Below are positions 17,101 through 27,255 of a stretch of 64,000 bases of DNA, in pieces. The notes under the pieces were generated by a model. The model had not been told where the DNA came from, ran no database searches, and saw only the letters and a program-made list of their open reading frames with translations. Made by a program: the position numbers and the translations under genes. This DNA is from Leptospira adleri. GTDB lineage: Bacteria; Spirochaetota; Leptospiria; Leptospirales; Leptospiraceae. Each line of letters opens with the position of its first letter. Position 1 is the first letter of the stretch. The stretch lies in the NCBI RefSeq assembly GCF_002811985.1, contig NZ_NPDU01000016.1, forward strand, positions 1 through 64,000. The letters run 5' to 3'.

Positions 17101-19239
17101 ATGCCCAAGACAAATTTCGACATACTATGGATCATTCTTTCCTCCGGACTTGTTTTTTTTATGCAGGCCGGTTTTCTTTGTCTTGAATCGGGACTTACAA
17201 GAACCAAAAACTCGATCAACGTCGCGATCAAAAATATTACCGACTTCGGAATCGCGACCCTAATCTTCTACTCCGTCGGATTCGGTCTTATGTTCGGAAG
17301 CAGCGCTTTCGGTTTTATCGGATCCGATTCTTTCTTTCCCGAATTTTCAACTGCACATCCCGAGATCGCGGTTTTCTTTTTATTTCAACTCATGTTTTGC
17401 GGAACCGCGGCAACGATCGTTTCGGGCGCTGTAGCCGAGCGTATGAAGTTCGGCGCCTATATCGTCGTCACAATCGTCATCTCCGCGGTCATCTATCCGA
17501 TCTTCGGTCATTGGGTTTGGGGAAAGGATCTATCAAACTGGGAGACCGCAACGGGCTGGCTCGGTAAATTAGGTTTTATCGATTTTGCCGGTTCGACGGT
17601 AGTTCACAGCGTCGGCGGATGGGTAGGACTCGCCGCGATGCTACTTTTAGGAAACCGTTCGGGAAGATATGCGGAAGACGGATCGGTGCGGTATATCACG
17701 GGTCACAATCTTCCGCTTGCGATGCTCGGAACGTTGATCCTTTGGCTCGGATGGATCGGATTCAACGGAGGAAGCACGTTAGCGTTCACAGCATCGGTTC
17801 CGAAAATCATCGTCAACACAATGTTCGCCGCCGCAAGCGGTATGGCCGCATCTCTCATCTACGGCTGGATCCGACTTCAATATGCGGAAGCGACTCTTCC
17901 TTTAAACGGCGCGTTAGCCGGTCTTGTCGCGATTACGGCTTCCTGTCACGCGGTCAACTCACTCGATTCGGTTTTTATAGGTTTTGTCGCCGGAATCATC
18001 ATGTATGAAACGAGAAGTCTATTGGATAGAATTCAGGTCGACGACGCGGTGGGAGCGATCCCGGTCCATCTCGCGGCCGGAATTTGGGGAACGTTAGCCG
18101 TCGGTCTCTTCGGTAATTTGGAAATACTCGGGACGGGTCTAACTCGGTGGCAACAGATTCAAGCGCAGGGTATCGGAATTCTTACGTGTTGTGTTCTCGC
18201 TTTCGGATTGAGTTACGTCATTCTAGGCGCGGCGAATCGTTTTTTTAAATTTAGAGTCTCCGAATTGAACGAACAGAAAGGTTTGAACTATACGGAGCAC
18301 AGAGCGACTACCGAACTCATCGATCTTTTCTTAGAGATGGAATACCAGAAAAGGACGGGCGATCTGAGTAAGGATCTTTCGATCGAGCCGTTCACCGAGG
18401 TCGGACAGATCGCGGAACGTTACAATTCCGTTTTAGGCAGAATCAGGATGAACATCAAAGAAAAGGAAATTCTCACGAAACAACTGGAAGAGAATCTCAA
18501 TCTGATTCAAAACGATCTTTCGACCGCGAAAAAAATCCAATCCGGAATCCTCTCTCAAAAAGACAGAACGATCGGAGAACTCGAGATCATCATACGTTAT
18601 CTGCCACTCAGCGAAGTCGGAGGAGACTTCTTTGATATTATGGAGCTTCGTCCGGGACTTACCAGATTTTTCCTCGCGGACGCGACCGGACACGGGGTGC
18701 AGGCCGCTTTGATTACGATGGCTATCAAAGCGATCTACGAATCCCTCAAGCGAGGAATCTACAGCGTGACCGAAATTTTATATCACCTAAACAACGAATT
18801 CCTGCACACATTCAAAAACTTGAATCAATTCTTTACTTGCATTGTGTTGGACATCGACACAAATACGGGAAACATCCGATACGCGTCGGCTGGGCATATT
18901 CCGCAGTATCTGATCTTAGAAGATAAGATCGTAAAACTGGAAAAAACGGGAAGAATCGTCGGGGCCATCTCCAAAACCGAATACACATCGAACGAGATCA
19001 AGTTCAAACCGGACTCCAAACTGGTGCTGTTCACCGACGGGCTCGTCGAACAGTGGAACGACGAAAAGGAAGAATTCGGGGAGGACAGAGTCGAAAAGAT
19101 CGTTTACGGAATGAATTCAAAACCTTTGCGGGATGGCATCGATTCGTTGTTAAGCGAACAGGAAAAGTTTTTAGCCGGAGTCTCCAAACAAGACGACATC
19201 TCCATCATCGGAATCAACTGGAAACAGAACGGAGTCTGA
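17101..19239 (+). CDS. ammonium transporter fused to PP2C-type (SpoIIE/RsbU) phosphatase
   Basis: 712 aa. Residues 1-385 are a complete Amt channel. It has both pore histidines of the twin-His site (His169 in TVVHSVGG, His323 in IPVHLAAG), the GHNLP motif and VSGAVAERMKFG. Residues about 390-480 form a HAMP-like or coiled-coil linker (TEVGQIAERYNSVLGRI). Residues 480-712 are a PP2C/SpoIIE phosphatase with metal-site residues in EVGGDFFD (Asp509), LADATGHG (Asp527), FTDGLVE and DDISIIG. The architecture predicts an ammonium sensor that dephosphorylates an anti-sigma antagonist in the cytoplasm. Amt domains fused to kinases are known; the target here is unknown. ald is divergent upstream. Confidence 0.93.
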   Translation: MPKTNFDILWIILSSGLVFFMQAGFLCLESGLTRTKNSINVAIKNITDFGIATLIFYSVGFGLMFGSSAFGFIGSDSFFPEFSTAHPEIAVFFLFQLMFCGTAATIVSGAVAERMKFGAYIVVTIVISAVIYPIFGHWVWGKDLSNWETATGWLGKLGFIDFAGSTVVHSVGGWVGLAAMLLLGNRSGRYAEDGSVRYITGHNLPLAMLGTLILWLGWIGFNGGSTLAFTASVPKIIVNTMFAAASGMAASLIYGWIRLQYAEATLPLNGALAGLVAITASCHAVNSLDSVFIGFVAGIIMYETRSLLDRIQVDDAVGAIPVHLAAGIWGTLAVGLFGNLEILGTGLTRWQQIQAQGIGILTCCVLAFGLSYVILGAANRFFKFRVSELNEQKGLNYTEHRATTELIDLFLEMEYQKRTGDLSKDLSIEPFTEVGQIAERYNSVLGRIRMNIKEKEILTKQLEENLNLIQNDLSTAKKIQSGILSQKDRTIGELEIIIRYLPLSEVGGDFFDIMELRPGLTRFFLADATGHGVQAALITMAIKAIYESLKRGIYSVTEILYHLNNEFLHTFKNLNQFFTCIVLDIDTNTGNIRYASAGHIPQYLILEDKIVKLEKTGRIVGAISKTEYTSNEIKFKPDSKLVLFTDGLVEQWNDEKEEFGEDRVEKIVYGMNSKPLRDGIDSLLSEQEKFLAGVSKQDDISIIGINWKQNGV

Positions 19240-19266
19240 GAGTTTGATTTCGTTTAACGGATAACA

Positions 19267-19297
19267 AATTCCTTTTCAATTTTTATAGAAAAGAATT
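19267..19297. terminator. weak hairpin between convergent genes
   Basis: aattccttttc (19267-19277) can pair with gaaaagaatt (19288-19297) with one bulged base. It lies 28 bases after the Amt-fusion stop, between convergent genes. AT-rich and weak. Confidence 0.3.
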
Positions 19298-19428
19298 CGT
19301 AAGATCGGATTCGCCTCAACAAAGGACGACAAAAAGAATGAGCGATCGATTCTGTTTTATCCGAACTTCTTTTACCTCCGAAAGTACCGGCTCAATCCGC
19401 AATGACCTTGTTGTTAGTATGGTACGTC

Positions 19429-22400
19429 TTACTCAGAATCGCTTCCCTTAGCGGACTCGAACACTTTGATTCCGAAAATTCTGCTGAAAGAAGTTCCTTT
19501 AACGGTCGTCGTTCTACTATATATAAATTTGAAAAAAGAAGTCTTCTCGTATCCGGTCTGAGCTTCGTATTCGTGATTCCAGATAAGTCCGCCGATCGCC
19601 GGAAAACCGAAAATTCCGCGATTTCTAAAACCCCGTTCCGCCTTCGTTTCGGAGAAGTAAAAAAGTCCTCCTAAAACTTTCGTGGATTCCTCTTTATAAA
19701 CCTCGGAACGATTGTTGTAGTAGATCAACCCAAAAAGACCGCCTAACGTTAAAGAACCGTCCTTATCCTTGGAATGGTAGGAAAGAATCGGAGGAAGAAG
19801 CAAAGAATAACTTTCCGCGGTCTCGCTGTATCGATAGACCGGAAGAAAATTATGAATCCTTTCCTGCGGAGAATTGAGATAGTGAATCCAGAGAAAGTTC
19901 CAGTCCGTCATTTGCGGAGTGGATTCGTATCCGGCCAAAACGCCGCCTAACACGGACCAACGAGTTCGATCCTTTTCGAACTGAGACTGAAAAACGCCCA
20001 AAAACAAGGACAATTCCCTTTTTTGTTCGAGCAAAGAAGATTCCAAATCGACGAGATAGAGAAAATTATAACGATTGCTTGTGGAGCTTCTTCCTTGGTA
20101 ATAACCCATTAGAAATAACGAATATTCTTTTCCTTCGTTAAAAGAAGTGTAAACGAACGGAAACAAAAGGAATGTCTTCTCCGCGCCGCTTCGATCGCTC
20201 GAATAATATAGGGATGGAAACAGATATAAACTTTTGGTTCCGGCCTCGTCGTCCCGTTTGTAATTCAAAAGAATACCGAAAAGATTCGTATGAGAGCGGA
20301 TTTTCCCCTGACTCTCGTTAAAACTCCGATAACTCACGATCGGAACGATCCATCGGTAATAGTCATAGTCCTTATGATCCGAACTCTTATAAAAGAAAAA
20401 CGGAAATAGATAAGAACTCGTTTCGTGCTCTCCTTCCATTCCGTTTTTTTCATATCCGAAAAGACCAAGAACGGCTTTGAACGAAGTGGATTCGGATCCG
20501 TTGTGAAGATATTGCGTGTTCTTATAGTTCGCCAAAAACAACCAATCGAATCCCCAAACGTCCTTTCTAACCTTGTCTTGACGGATCCTTTCTTCGAACG
20601 TATAGAGCAACGGGATCGGAAGAATCGAATAGAATCGACTCGCATAAAGATTCGCTTCCGCTCCATCCTGAACCGATTTTGTCTGAAAAAACAAAGGAGT
20701 GAAAGTAAAATCGTCGACGTAACCTTTTCGAACCACTTCTTCCTTTTGATACCAAAAAGGTAAGAACATGGTTCTTTTGAGTCCGGTCTTTTGATCCGTC
20801 TTTTTTCCCGCCAAGAGCAGGAAATTTATTTCAGAAGAAGTCGGGGTTTCTTCGTTGGAATAAAGAATCGGAATCAGGCTGGAGGAATAAATTTGAACTC
20901 CGTTCTCCTGTTTTGTTTTTCTAAAGAAGAATAAAGAAACGTTCCAAGACCGACTTTTCTGATTCGGTTCGGTTTCGGAAGAATAACCCGCCAAAAGACC
21001 GAGTAAAACTCTAAATTCGAAACTTTCCTTTTTTAGGATCGGAAGTTTTTTTTGTTCCAAGTCCGCAAGAAACAACCAAGTCCAACCGTTCGTTTCCGTC
21101 CGAGTTTCATTTTCCGTAATACTCTCATAAGTGTAAAAAAGAGGGATAGGAAGGATCGTATAAAAGTTGTTATTCGAGTAAGAATCGAGTTTCGAAGTCC
21201 CCTGCTTCAGACTTTTGTGAAAGTAGAGAAGCGAGAAAACGGTAGAGTCGATTTGCCCGAAAGGATTCCTCTCTTTTTCATAATAAAAAAACGGCGGAAG
21301 AAAGAGTCTTTCGTCTTGAGTGACCGAATTCTTTCTATAACTAAAAATCAAGGCAAAGGTAGCGTCATAAGAATCCGGAGTCCGTTTCGCGGAATAAAAA
21401 AACGGCACCGTATCCGACTTAAATTTCCAATTCTCCCCTTCCTTGATCGTCTTACCGAAATAAAAAGGAAACACGTAAAAAGAGGAGACTTCCTCTTTCT
21501 CGTTTTGTTTCCACTGCGATGCGCCGGTCAAAAGCAAAAAATTCCAGGAAGAAGCATCGGGCGAAGACGCGCTGTAATGACCGAAAACAAATCGGTATTT
21601 TTCGGAATTCTCCCTTCCCCACAAAAGAAAAGGAATCGGAAGAATCACGTTCAACTCGGAAACATAAGATTTATCTAATGCGTTAGCCTCTTCCGACCTT
21701 CCGTAATAAAAAGGACTTAATAAGAAAGAACTTTTGGTTTTTAAGGAAACGTCCTCTCTAAAAGAATATAAAAAGAGAGGCGTGTAAAGATTTCTGTCCT
21801 TTAAAACGACGTTTCCATCGTTTATACGGTCCTCATAGTTTCTAAAGTAGAACGGAAAGAACACGCTGTAACCGGAGCCGTTGCTGTTGTTTCCGGAATG
21901 AGCGTAGTCTTCGGACGCCTGATACAAAGGAAAAAGAATACCGTGAAAGGAGGAATGTTCAAACGTTCCCGTTTTTTCCTTGGTGCGATAGTAAAAGATA
22001 CTTTTGGTTTCGATCGAAGACGCGGATTCTCTGTGGGCAAAAAAAGGAAAAAAACGATAAGCGACTTCCTCTTTCGATTTCGAATAACGGATGAGAGGCC
22101 AAAGAACAGAATATTCCTTTCGATCCTTTTCCTGTTCCATTACAAAAAGAAAGATCCCGAGAGATCGAACATAGTCGTTTCCTTTTTTCTGTTCCGCGTA
22201 TAAGGGAAACACGACTCGATAGGATTCGTCGCCGATCGTACCCCAAAAAGTAGGCAACGGAAGAGGAAAGGCAAAAATCTTATCGTCGTTATTTTTGCCC
22301 CAGGTAAACCAACCGAGAGGCAGAATCCGAAAGTGTTTTTTATCGTCTCCGGATTGATAACTCGCGATTCCGAATAACGCTTCCCAGCCGAAATAATTTC

Positions 22401-25400
22401 TTGAGTTCTCCCTCGCTAGTTTTTTATAAGAGACGAAATTCGATCCTTCCTGCGGCGGGTTTTGTCCTTTCTCTTCGCCCACGACCGCGATTCGAACGTC
22501 TTTTTTAGCGTCGTCTTTTTTCGGATTCTTCGCCTGAGGAAGAACGGGAGCGGACTCTTCTTTTTTTTCGTCTTCAAAGAATGTGAGAGGATTGGAAAGT
22601 TCCTTACGAAGCGAAACGCTGAAAAGATTGTAAACGAAGGCGTAATCCAAATCCACATAGAATTCTTTTCCGGAAGAACCCGACTTCAAAGAAGCGTCGA
22701 ACTTACCTCCCGTCTGGGAAACGGAAATTCCGCCGAAGTAGAGTTCCAAATTCTTATTCTTCTCATAGTATTTGAGATAAGCCGGAAGAAAAATATCACC
22801 CCTCGAATCGGCGTTTTTCCATTGCCAATAAAGAGGCGCCACAAATGTGGAACTCGTTTTTTCCTCTCGGTTATCGGAAGAATAATAGAACAAAGCCCAG
22901 TCCCGATCCACACGGGAAGAACGAAGTCGATAGTGAATCGGACTAAAGGAAACGTAATCCTTATCGTCTCCCCCGAATCTATAGTAAAAAGGAAGCCAAA
23001 GATTATATTCATTTTTTTGAAAGTAGTGCAGAGGAAGAATCGTTCTCGTCGTAGTCTCCCCCGCTGGATCTTTCCATTGATAATACAAACCGGCCAAACC
23101 TAAAAAGGATTCACCCGTTTTTTCTTTGGAAGAAAAATAGATCGGATAAAATCTCCGAAAGGAAGAATCGTTCGAACCGTATTCGTGGTAACCGAGAACA
23201 AACAGTTCGTCCTCCGTTTCGGAGTAATGCTTGTAATAAAAAGGCGCGATCGTACGTTTTTCGGTTTCCGTTCCGGTGTGAAAGAAAAGAAGCAAAGGGA
23301 TCGAGAAGTAGGAATTCTTTTTATGAAAGTAGAACGGAAAAAAGAAGGACGAAAGATATTCTCCTTTTGCGTCCCGGCTCCAATACGCGTTCAAGACCAA
23401 GGTTTCAGATTCTTGTTTTCGGCTATGACGATACGTCGGAAGCGGCAATAACGTAAATCGGGTAAAATCGTCCCCGTCGTAGCTGTGATGATAGACCGGA
23501 AGAATCGTCAAATAAGAATCTTTTTTGTAAAAAAGAATCGGAACGCTGATTAACTGGGTAAGCCCCTTCTCTCGTTCTCTTTTAAAATAGGTGTTCAGAT
23601 AGTAATCGTGAGCGACCTCTGCCGATCGATGCCGATAAAAAAACGGCCCGGCACGGTTGTCCGATCGCTCCCCGTCCGTCCATGAAAAATAAAACGGAAC
23701 CAGATGCTTATATTCATTTTTCTTAAAATACCAAAACGGAAAGAATACAAAGGCGGCCAACTCGTCTTGTTGATACTCGGAATACGTGTTGATTATATAA
23801 GTCGAAGAGGAATTCGGATTTTTGTTCCTATAATACAAGGGACCGGCGAAGGAGGCATCGTCCTTGGAATTCTCCCAAGAAAAAAAGACCGGAAACAAAT
23901 GAGCGAATTCATTCTTCTTCTGAAACCAAAAAGGAAAGATCGTAAGAGCGGTTAATCCTTCCTTGTCTTTTTTCCAATAGGTGTTGAATATTAAATTTTC
24001 GGAATAGTCCTTCGCGTCTTTGCGGTAAATAAGAGGAAAGATAAACTGAGTAAACTCTCCCGCGTCGTAGTTGTGATGATACAACGGAAACACGGTGAGA
24101 TAGGATTCTTTCTTGTAGAAAAAAATCGGAGCGCTCACGACTTCGCTCAAACCCTTGTCCTTCTCCCACTTCACAAACGTATTCAGGAAATAGTTTGTAT
24201 TATGATTGGGGGACTCCGAATGATAATAGAGCGGACCGGCGTATCCGGATTCTTCTTTGGAATCCTTCCAGGAAAAAAACACCGGAAATAGGTGGAAGTA
24301 AGAATTCTCTTTGTAAAAAACAAACGGAAAGAACGTAAAACGGGAATCGGATTGATCCTTTGAAGACGACCAATAGAGCAACGGTAAAACCCGGAAGTAA
24401 CTCCAATTTTTTTCCCGTCCCCATTGGAACAAAAGAAAGTTTCTGATCTTATAGTCCTCGCCGTTTTCTTGTAAATATAAGGCCAAGGGAAGAAACAAAA
24501 ACTTTGTTGTTTCGGAACGTAAGGAAACAGATTTCGATTTATACCAACCGATCGGACTGAAAGAATATTCGGAATACGAATCGCTCGTCTTCTCTTCGTC
24601 TTGGAACCAGATCGGAGAATAAATCGTAAACTTTTTGGATTCCCTACTCGATCTCGATTGATGATAGAAAGGAAAAAAAGTAAACGAATAGTCTTCCCTT
24701 ATTTTCTCCGCCGAATAATGAAGCAGCGGAAAAAAAACAAAAAATCGTTTTTCCAAATCGTGTCCCCAATGAAAGAGGGTCAGGGTCGTTTTCGATTCTT
24801 CGGAGGATTCTTTATTAAAAAACAAAAGTGGAAGAATTATAGTGGAAGCGGATCTTACTCCGCCGATCAGCTCGTTCTCCTTCGTGATCAGAGGGAAAAA
24901 ACCGGGATACATCGAAAAACTTTTCTCAAACCCGGGACCCGAAGAATCGGAGTTGTATCCCAACCAATAAAAATGAGTCGATTCTCGATACCCGGTTCCT
25001 CCTCCGGACGGCTGGACGGTCCTACGATAATATACGGGGGATAAAAACGTACGGTCGTCGATTCCCTCGGAACTCAAACTTCGGTAACTATAAAACGGAA
25101 AAAGATAACTTTTCGAGGCGTTGCCGGATTTTGCCTCAAGAGAATTATAAAAAGGGAATATTCTAAATTGCTTAAATTTCGGATAATCCGTGTATCGGAT
25201 AAACCACAGGACGTGCACCGAACTGTGTCCTTCCCAGCGTTCCCAGTCCACGAACCCGGCTCTCAGAGGATATTTCTCCTCCTTTTCGCTTCCGAAAATC
25301 TCCTTTTTTTCGCGGACGAGTTCGTCGAAAGGATCCTCGGCTTGGGACCAAAGAAGAGCGGGAGAAAAAAATAAGAATAAAAGAAATAAATAATTTCGCA

Positions 25401-25401
25401 T
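19429..25401 (-). CDS. giant exported aromatic-rich repeat protein of unknown function
   Basis: About 1990 aa from the ATG at 25401, which opens a clear signal peptide (MRNYLFLLFLFFSPALLWSQ, cut near AQ/AED). A TTG 13 codons upstream is in frame but would overlap the yggU-like gene. Nearly the whole length consists of short amphipathic strands rich in Phe, Tyr and Trp. Recurring words are LFPVFFSW, FFPFWFQKK, GPLYYR, SYLTVFPLYHH and FLFPFFFYK, roughly one every 25-35 residues, separated by charged loops. Blocks of about 130-180 residues around 390-720 are clearly homologous to each other. A lysine-rich linker (KKDDAKKDVR) interrupts near residue 985. The pattern suggests very extended beta structure in the periplasm or outer membrane (inference). 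No named family is recognised. Confidence 0.85.
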   Translation of the reverse strand: MRNYLFLLFLFFSPALLWSQAEDPFDELVREKKEIFGSEKEEKYPLRAGFVDWERWEGHSSVHVLWFIRYTDYPKFKQFRIFPFYNSLEAKSGNASKSYLFPFYSYRSLSSEGIDDRTFLSPVYYRRTVQPSGGGTGYRESTHFYWLGYNSDSSGPGFEKSFSMYPGFFPLITKENELIGGVRSASTIILPLLFFNKESSEESKTTLTLFHWGHDLEKRFFVFFPLLHYSAEKIREDYSFTFFPFYHQSRSSRESKKFTIYSPIWFQDEEKTSDSYSEYSFSPIGWYKSKSVSLRSETTKFLFLPLALYLQENGEDYKIRNFLLFQWGREKNWSYFRVLPLLYWSSSKDQSDSRFTFFPFVFYKENSYFHLFPVFFSWKDSKEESGYAGPLYYHSESPNHNTNYFLNTFVKWEKDKGLSEVVSAPIFFYKKESYLTVFPLYHHNYDAGEFTQFIFPLIYRKDAKDYSENLIFNTYWKKDKEGLTALTIFPFWFQKKNEFAHLFPVFFSWENSKDDASFAGPLYYRNKNPNSSSTYIINTYSEYQQDELAAFVFFPFWYFKKNEYKHLVPFYFSWTDGERSDNRAGPFFYRHRSAEVAHDYYLNTYFKREREKGLTQLISVPILFYKKDSYLTILPVYHHSYDGDDFTRFTLLPLPTYRHSRKQESETLVLNAYWSRDAKGEYLSSFFFPFYFHKKNSYFSIPLLLFFHTGTETEKRTIAPFYYKHYSETEDELFVLGYHEYGSNDSSFRRFYPIYFSSKEKTGESFLGLAGLYYQWKDPAGETTTRTILPLHYFQKNEYNLWLPFYYRFGGDDKDYVSFSPIHYRLRSSRVDRDWALFYYSSDNREEKTSSTFVAPLYWQWKNADSRGDIFLPAYLKYYEKNKNLELYFGGISVSQTGGKFDASLKSGSSGKEFYVDLDYAFVYNLFSVSLRKELSNPLTFFEDEKKEESAPVLPQAKNPKKDDAKKDVRIAVVGEEKGQNPPQEGSNFVSYKKLARENSRNYFGWEALFGIASYQSGDDKKHFRILPLGWFTWGKNNDDKIFAFPLPLPTFWGTIGDESYRVVFPLYAEQKKGNDYVRSLGIFLFVMEQEKDRKEYSVLWPLIRYSKSKEEVAYRFFPFFAHRESASSIETKSIFYYRTKEKTGTFEHSSFHGILFPLYQASEDYAHSGNNSNGSGYSVFFPFYFRNYEDRINDGNVVLKDRNLYTPLFLYSFREDVSLKTKSSFLLSPFYYGRSEEANALDKSYVSELNVILPIPFLLWGRENSEKYRFVFGHYSASSPDASSWNFLLLTGASQWKQNEKEEVSSFYVFPFYFGKTIKEGENWKFKSDTVPFFYSAKRTPDSYDATFALIFSYRKNSVTQDERLFLPPFFYYEKERNPFGQIDSTVFSLLYFHKSLKQGTSKLDSYSNNNFYTILPIPLFYTYESITENETRTETNGWTWLFLADLEQKKLPILKKESFEFRVLLGLLAGYSSETEPNQKSRSWNVSLFFFRKTKQENGVQIYSSSLIPILYSNEETPTSSEINFLLLAGKKTDQKTGLKRTMFLPFWYQKEEVVRKGYVDDFTFTPLFFQTKSVQDGAEANLYASRFYSILPIPLLYTFEERIRQDKVRKDVWGFDWLFLANYKNTQYLHNGSESTSFKAVLGLFGYEKNGMEGEHETSSYLFPFFFYKSSDHKDYDYYRWIVPIVSYRSFNESQGKIRSHTNLFGILLNYKRDDEAGTKSLYLFPSLYYSSDRSGAEKTFLLFPFVYTSFNEGKEYSLFLMGYYQGRSSTSNRYNFLYLVDLESSLLEQKRELSLFLGVFQSQFEKDRTRWSVLGGVLAGYESTPQMTDWNFLWIHYLNSPQERIHNFLPVYRYSETAESYSLLLPPILSYHSKDKDGSLTLGGLFGLIYYNNRSEVYKEESTKVLGGLFYFSETKAERGFRNRGIFGFPAIGGLIWNHEYEAQTGYEKTSFFKFIYSRTTTVKGTSFSRIFGIKVFESAKGSDSE

Positions 25402-25423
25402 CGTATTAAACCGAAACGGCGCT

Positions 25424-25645
25424 TTACAGATCGATTTCAACCGTTTTCCGTTTGCCTTTTTCGCCGGAAAGAATCCGGATCTTTTTTTTAGGAACGTTCC
25501 ACTCTTCCGAAAGCGCTTCGATCACCGCCTGATTGGCCTTTCCTTCCAGCGCCGGTTCCCGGACCGCAATGGTAATCGAACCGTCGTCCTCTTTTCTTAG
25601 AAAGACTTTTTTTGAATTCGGTTTTACGTGAATCGTAAACTTCAT
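25424..25645 (-). CDS. YggU/DUF167 family protein
   Basis: 73 aa. The pattern KFTIHVKPNSKK, then REPALEGKANQAVIEALSE and IRILSGEKGKRKTVEI, is diagnostic of the small DUF167 (YggU) fold. Members are conserved cytoplasmic proteins of unknown function. It is somewhat shorter than the usual 95-100 residues but covers the core. It lies 14 bases downstream of murJ and just upstream of the giant exported protein, so all three may share a transcript. Confidence 0.9.
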   Translation of the reverse strand: MKFTIHVKPNSKKVFLRKEDDGSITIAVREPALEGKANQAVIEALSEEWNVPKKKIRILSGEKGKRKTVEIDL

Positions 25646-25659
25646 TCGAACTTCGTTCG

Positions 25660-27255
25660 TTAGGCGACCCGATGTTTTTTACGGAATCTGCCGGCTAAAA
25701 GATATATACCTTCCACGCGGAAAACGAGACTGGAAACAAAAAAAAGTATCATCGCCGGAAGAATTACGGCGCAAAGATTGATCCTGGAAGCCTGAGCGTA
25801 ACTCATACCTCCGTCCTGAAGCAAGTTTAGAATGGGAGAATATAAGAATAAATTGTGAAAGATCAAATACGTTCCCAGGATAAAAAAAGGAAGAATCATC
25901 TTGGAAATTTTTTTCAAAAGGGAAAGCCAGGGAAAATCGACCCTGTGCTTTTTCAAAAGGGTTCCGAGAAGAATAAAAGTGATCGAAGCGGAGATCGCCG
26001 AGGAGAGAGCGATCGCCGAATGTTTTAAAAACCATACGAGCGAAAGATTGAGAACGATATTGATCGTAAACGAAGCGGATTGAATCTTCAAAGGAGTTTT
26101 CGTATCTTGGAACGCGTAATAGGAGGAAATCAAAATTTTGTTAACGCTAAAAAACGGGATCGCGATCGAATAAAAGATCAGAGGCAACACCGCCGTATGA
26201 GTCGCAAGGTGATCCCATTTCCCTCCGAAGTAAATCGAATCCAAAATCGGTCCCGATAAGATCGACATTCCGATCGCGGCGGGAACCGTAAGAAAAACGG
26301 CAAACTCAAGAGCCGCGGACAATTCAGTTCCGACCTCGGACCACCGTTCGTTCTTTAAGGACTGAAGGAGCGCGGGAAGAATCGTCGTGGCAAGAGCGAC
26401 TCCGATGATTCCCGTGGGAAGTTGAACGAGTCTCTGCGCGTAATCCAAACTTACCACCGCGCCCAAACCCGGATTGTGATTCTGAACCCAGTTCGCGAGA
26501 AAAATATCCACGAGAAGGCTCAGTTGATAAAAGCCTCCGCCCAGGGCAGCGGGCATCATCAGACGAAAGATCTTCTTGATCGCGGGGTGTTTCCAGTTCC
26601 AGTTGATTTTCGGCATATCTCCCTTTTTCCAAACAAACCAAGCCTGCACTATAAATTGGATCAAACCTCCCGCAACGATCGCGGAACAAAGAACGATCAC
26701 TCTGTCGTGAAGATCGGAAATAAACGGAAACAAACCGATAAAGACGAAAAGATAACTGAGATTCAAAATAATCGGAGAAAGAGAAGGGACAAAAAAACGA
26801 TTTTTAGAATTAGAGATCGCCATAAAGATCGCGGAAAGACTCGCGGTGACGATGAGAAAAAAGAGAATATAGGTGAGCTCTATTACTAAATTAGAATATT
26901 CTTGAGTGCCTCCGACCAAGATCGGAAGAAAAAACGGCGAAAACAAAAACATCACTCCGACGAGAAGCGAAAGAACGAAGAATAAAAAGGAAAGAACGGC
27001 GCCGCTCATGACCTTGGCTTCTTCTTCGCTTATCTTGCCCGACTCCGCGTAGAGAGGCATAAAGGATTGGGAAAGAGTTCCTTCCGCCAAAAGATTCCGA
27101 AACATATTCGGCAAACGATACGCCACCGAAAACGCGGAAGCTACCATACCGGTTCCGAAGGAAACTGCCATAAAATGATCTCGTACGAGACCGAGGATTC
27201 TGGATAAGAACGTATAAAACGAAAGCGCGATACTTCGCGAAGCGGCGTTGGACAA
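25660..27255 (-). CDS. murJ: lipid II flippase MurJ
   Basis: 531 aa with about 14 membrane segments. The opening (SIALSFYTFLSRILGLVRD) and the motif GMVASAFSVAYRLPNMFRNLLAEG are those of MurJ/MviN, which flips lipid-linked peptidoglycan precursor across the inner membrane. The start is a TTG directly after the TAG stop of the STAS-domain gene, with an aggaaa ribosome site inside that gene, so translation is coupled. The second position in an operon with STAS and membrane-sensor genes suggests that envelope status feeds into cell-wall synthesis (inference). Confidence 0.95.
   Translation of the reverse strand: MSNAASRSIALSFYTFLSRILGLVRDHFMAVSFGTGMVASAFSVAYRLPNMFRNLLAEGTLSQSFMPLYAESGKISEEEAKVMSGAVLSFLFFVLSLLVGVMFLFSPFFLPILVGGTQEYSNLVIELTYILFFLIVTASLSAIFMAISNSKNRFFVPSLSPIILNLSYLFVFIGLFPFISDLHDRVIVLCSAIVAGGLIQFIVQAWFVWKKGDMPKINWNWKHPAIKKIFRLMMPAALGGGFYQLSLLVDIFLANWVQNHNPGLGAVVSLDYAQRLVQLPTGIIGVALATTILPALLQSLKNERWSEVGTELSAALEFAVFLTVPAAIGMSILSGPILDSIYFGGKWDHLATHTAVLPLIFYSIAIPFFSVNKILISSYYAFQDTKTPLKIQSASFTINIVLNLSLVWFLKHSAIALSSAISASITFILLGTLLKKHRVDFPWLSLLKKISKMILPFFILGTYLIFHNLFLYSPILNLLQDGGMSYAQASRINLCAVILPAMILFFVSSLVFRVEGIYLLAGRFRKKHRVA

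Noticed and set aside
20425..24291. Several plus-strand frames of 70-210 codons
   Set aside because: All lie antisense to the giant exported protein and mirror its codon bias.
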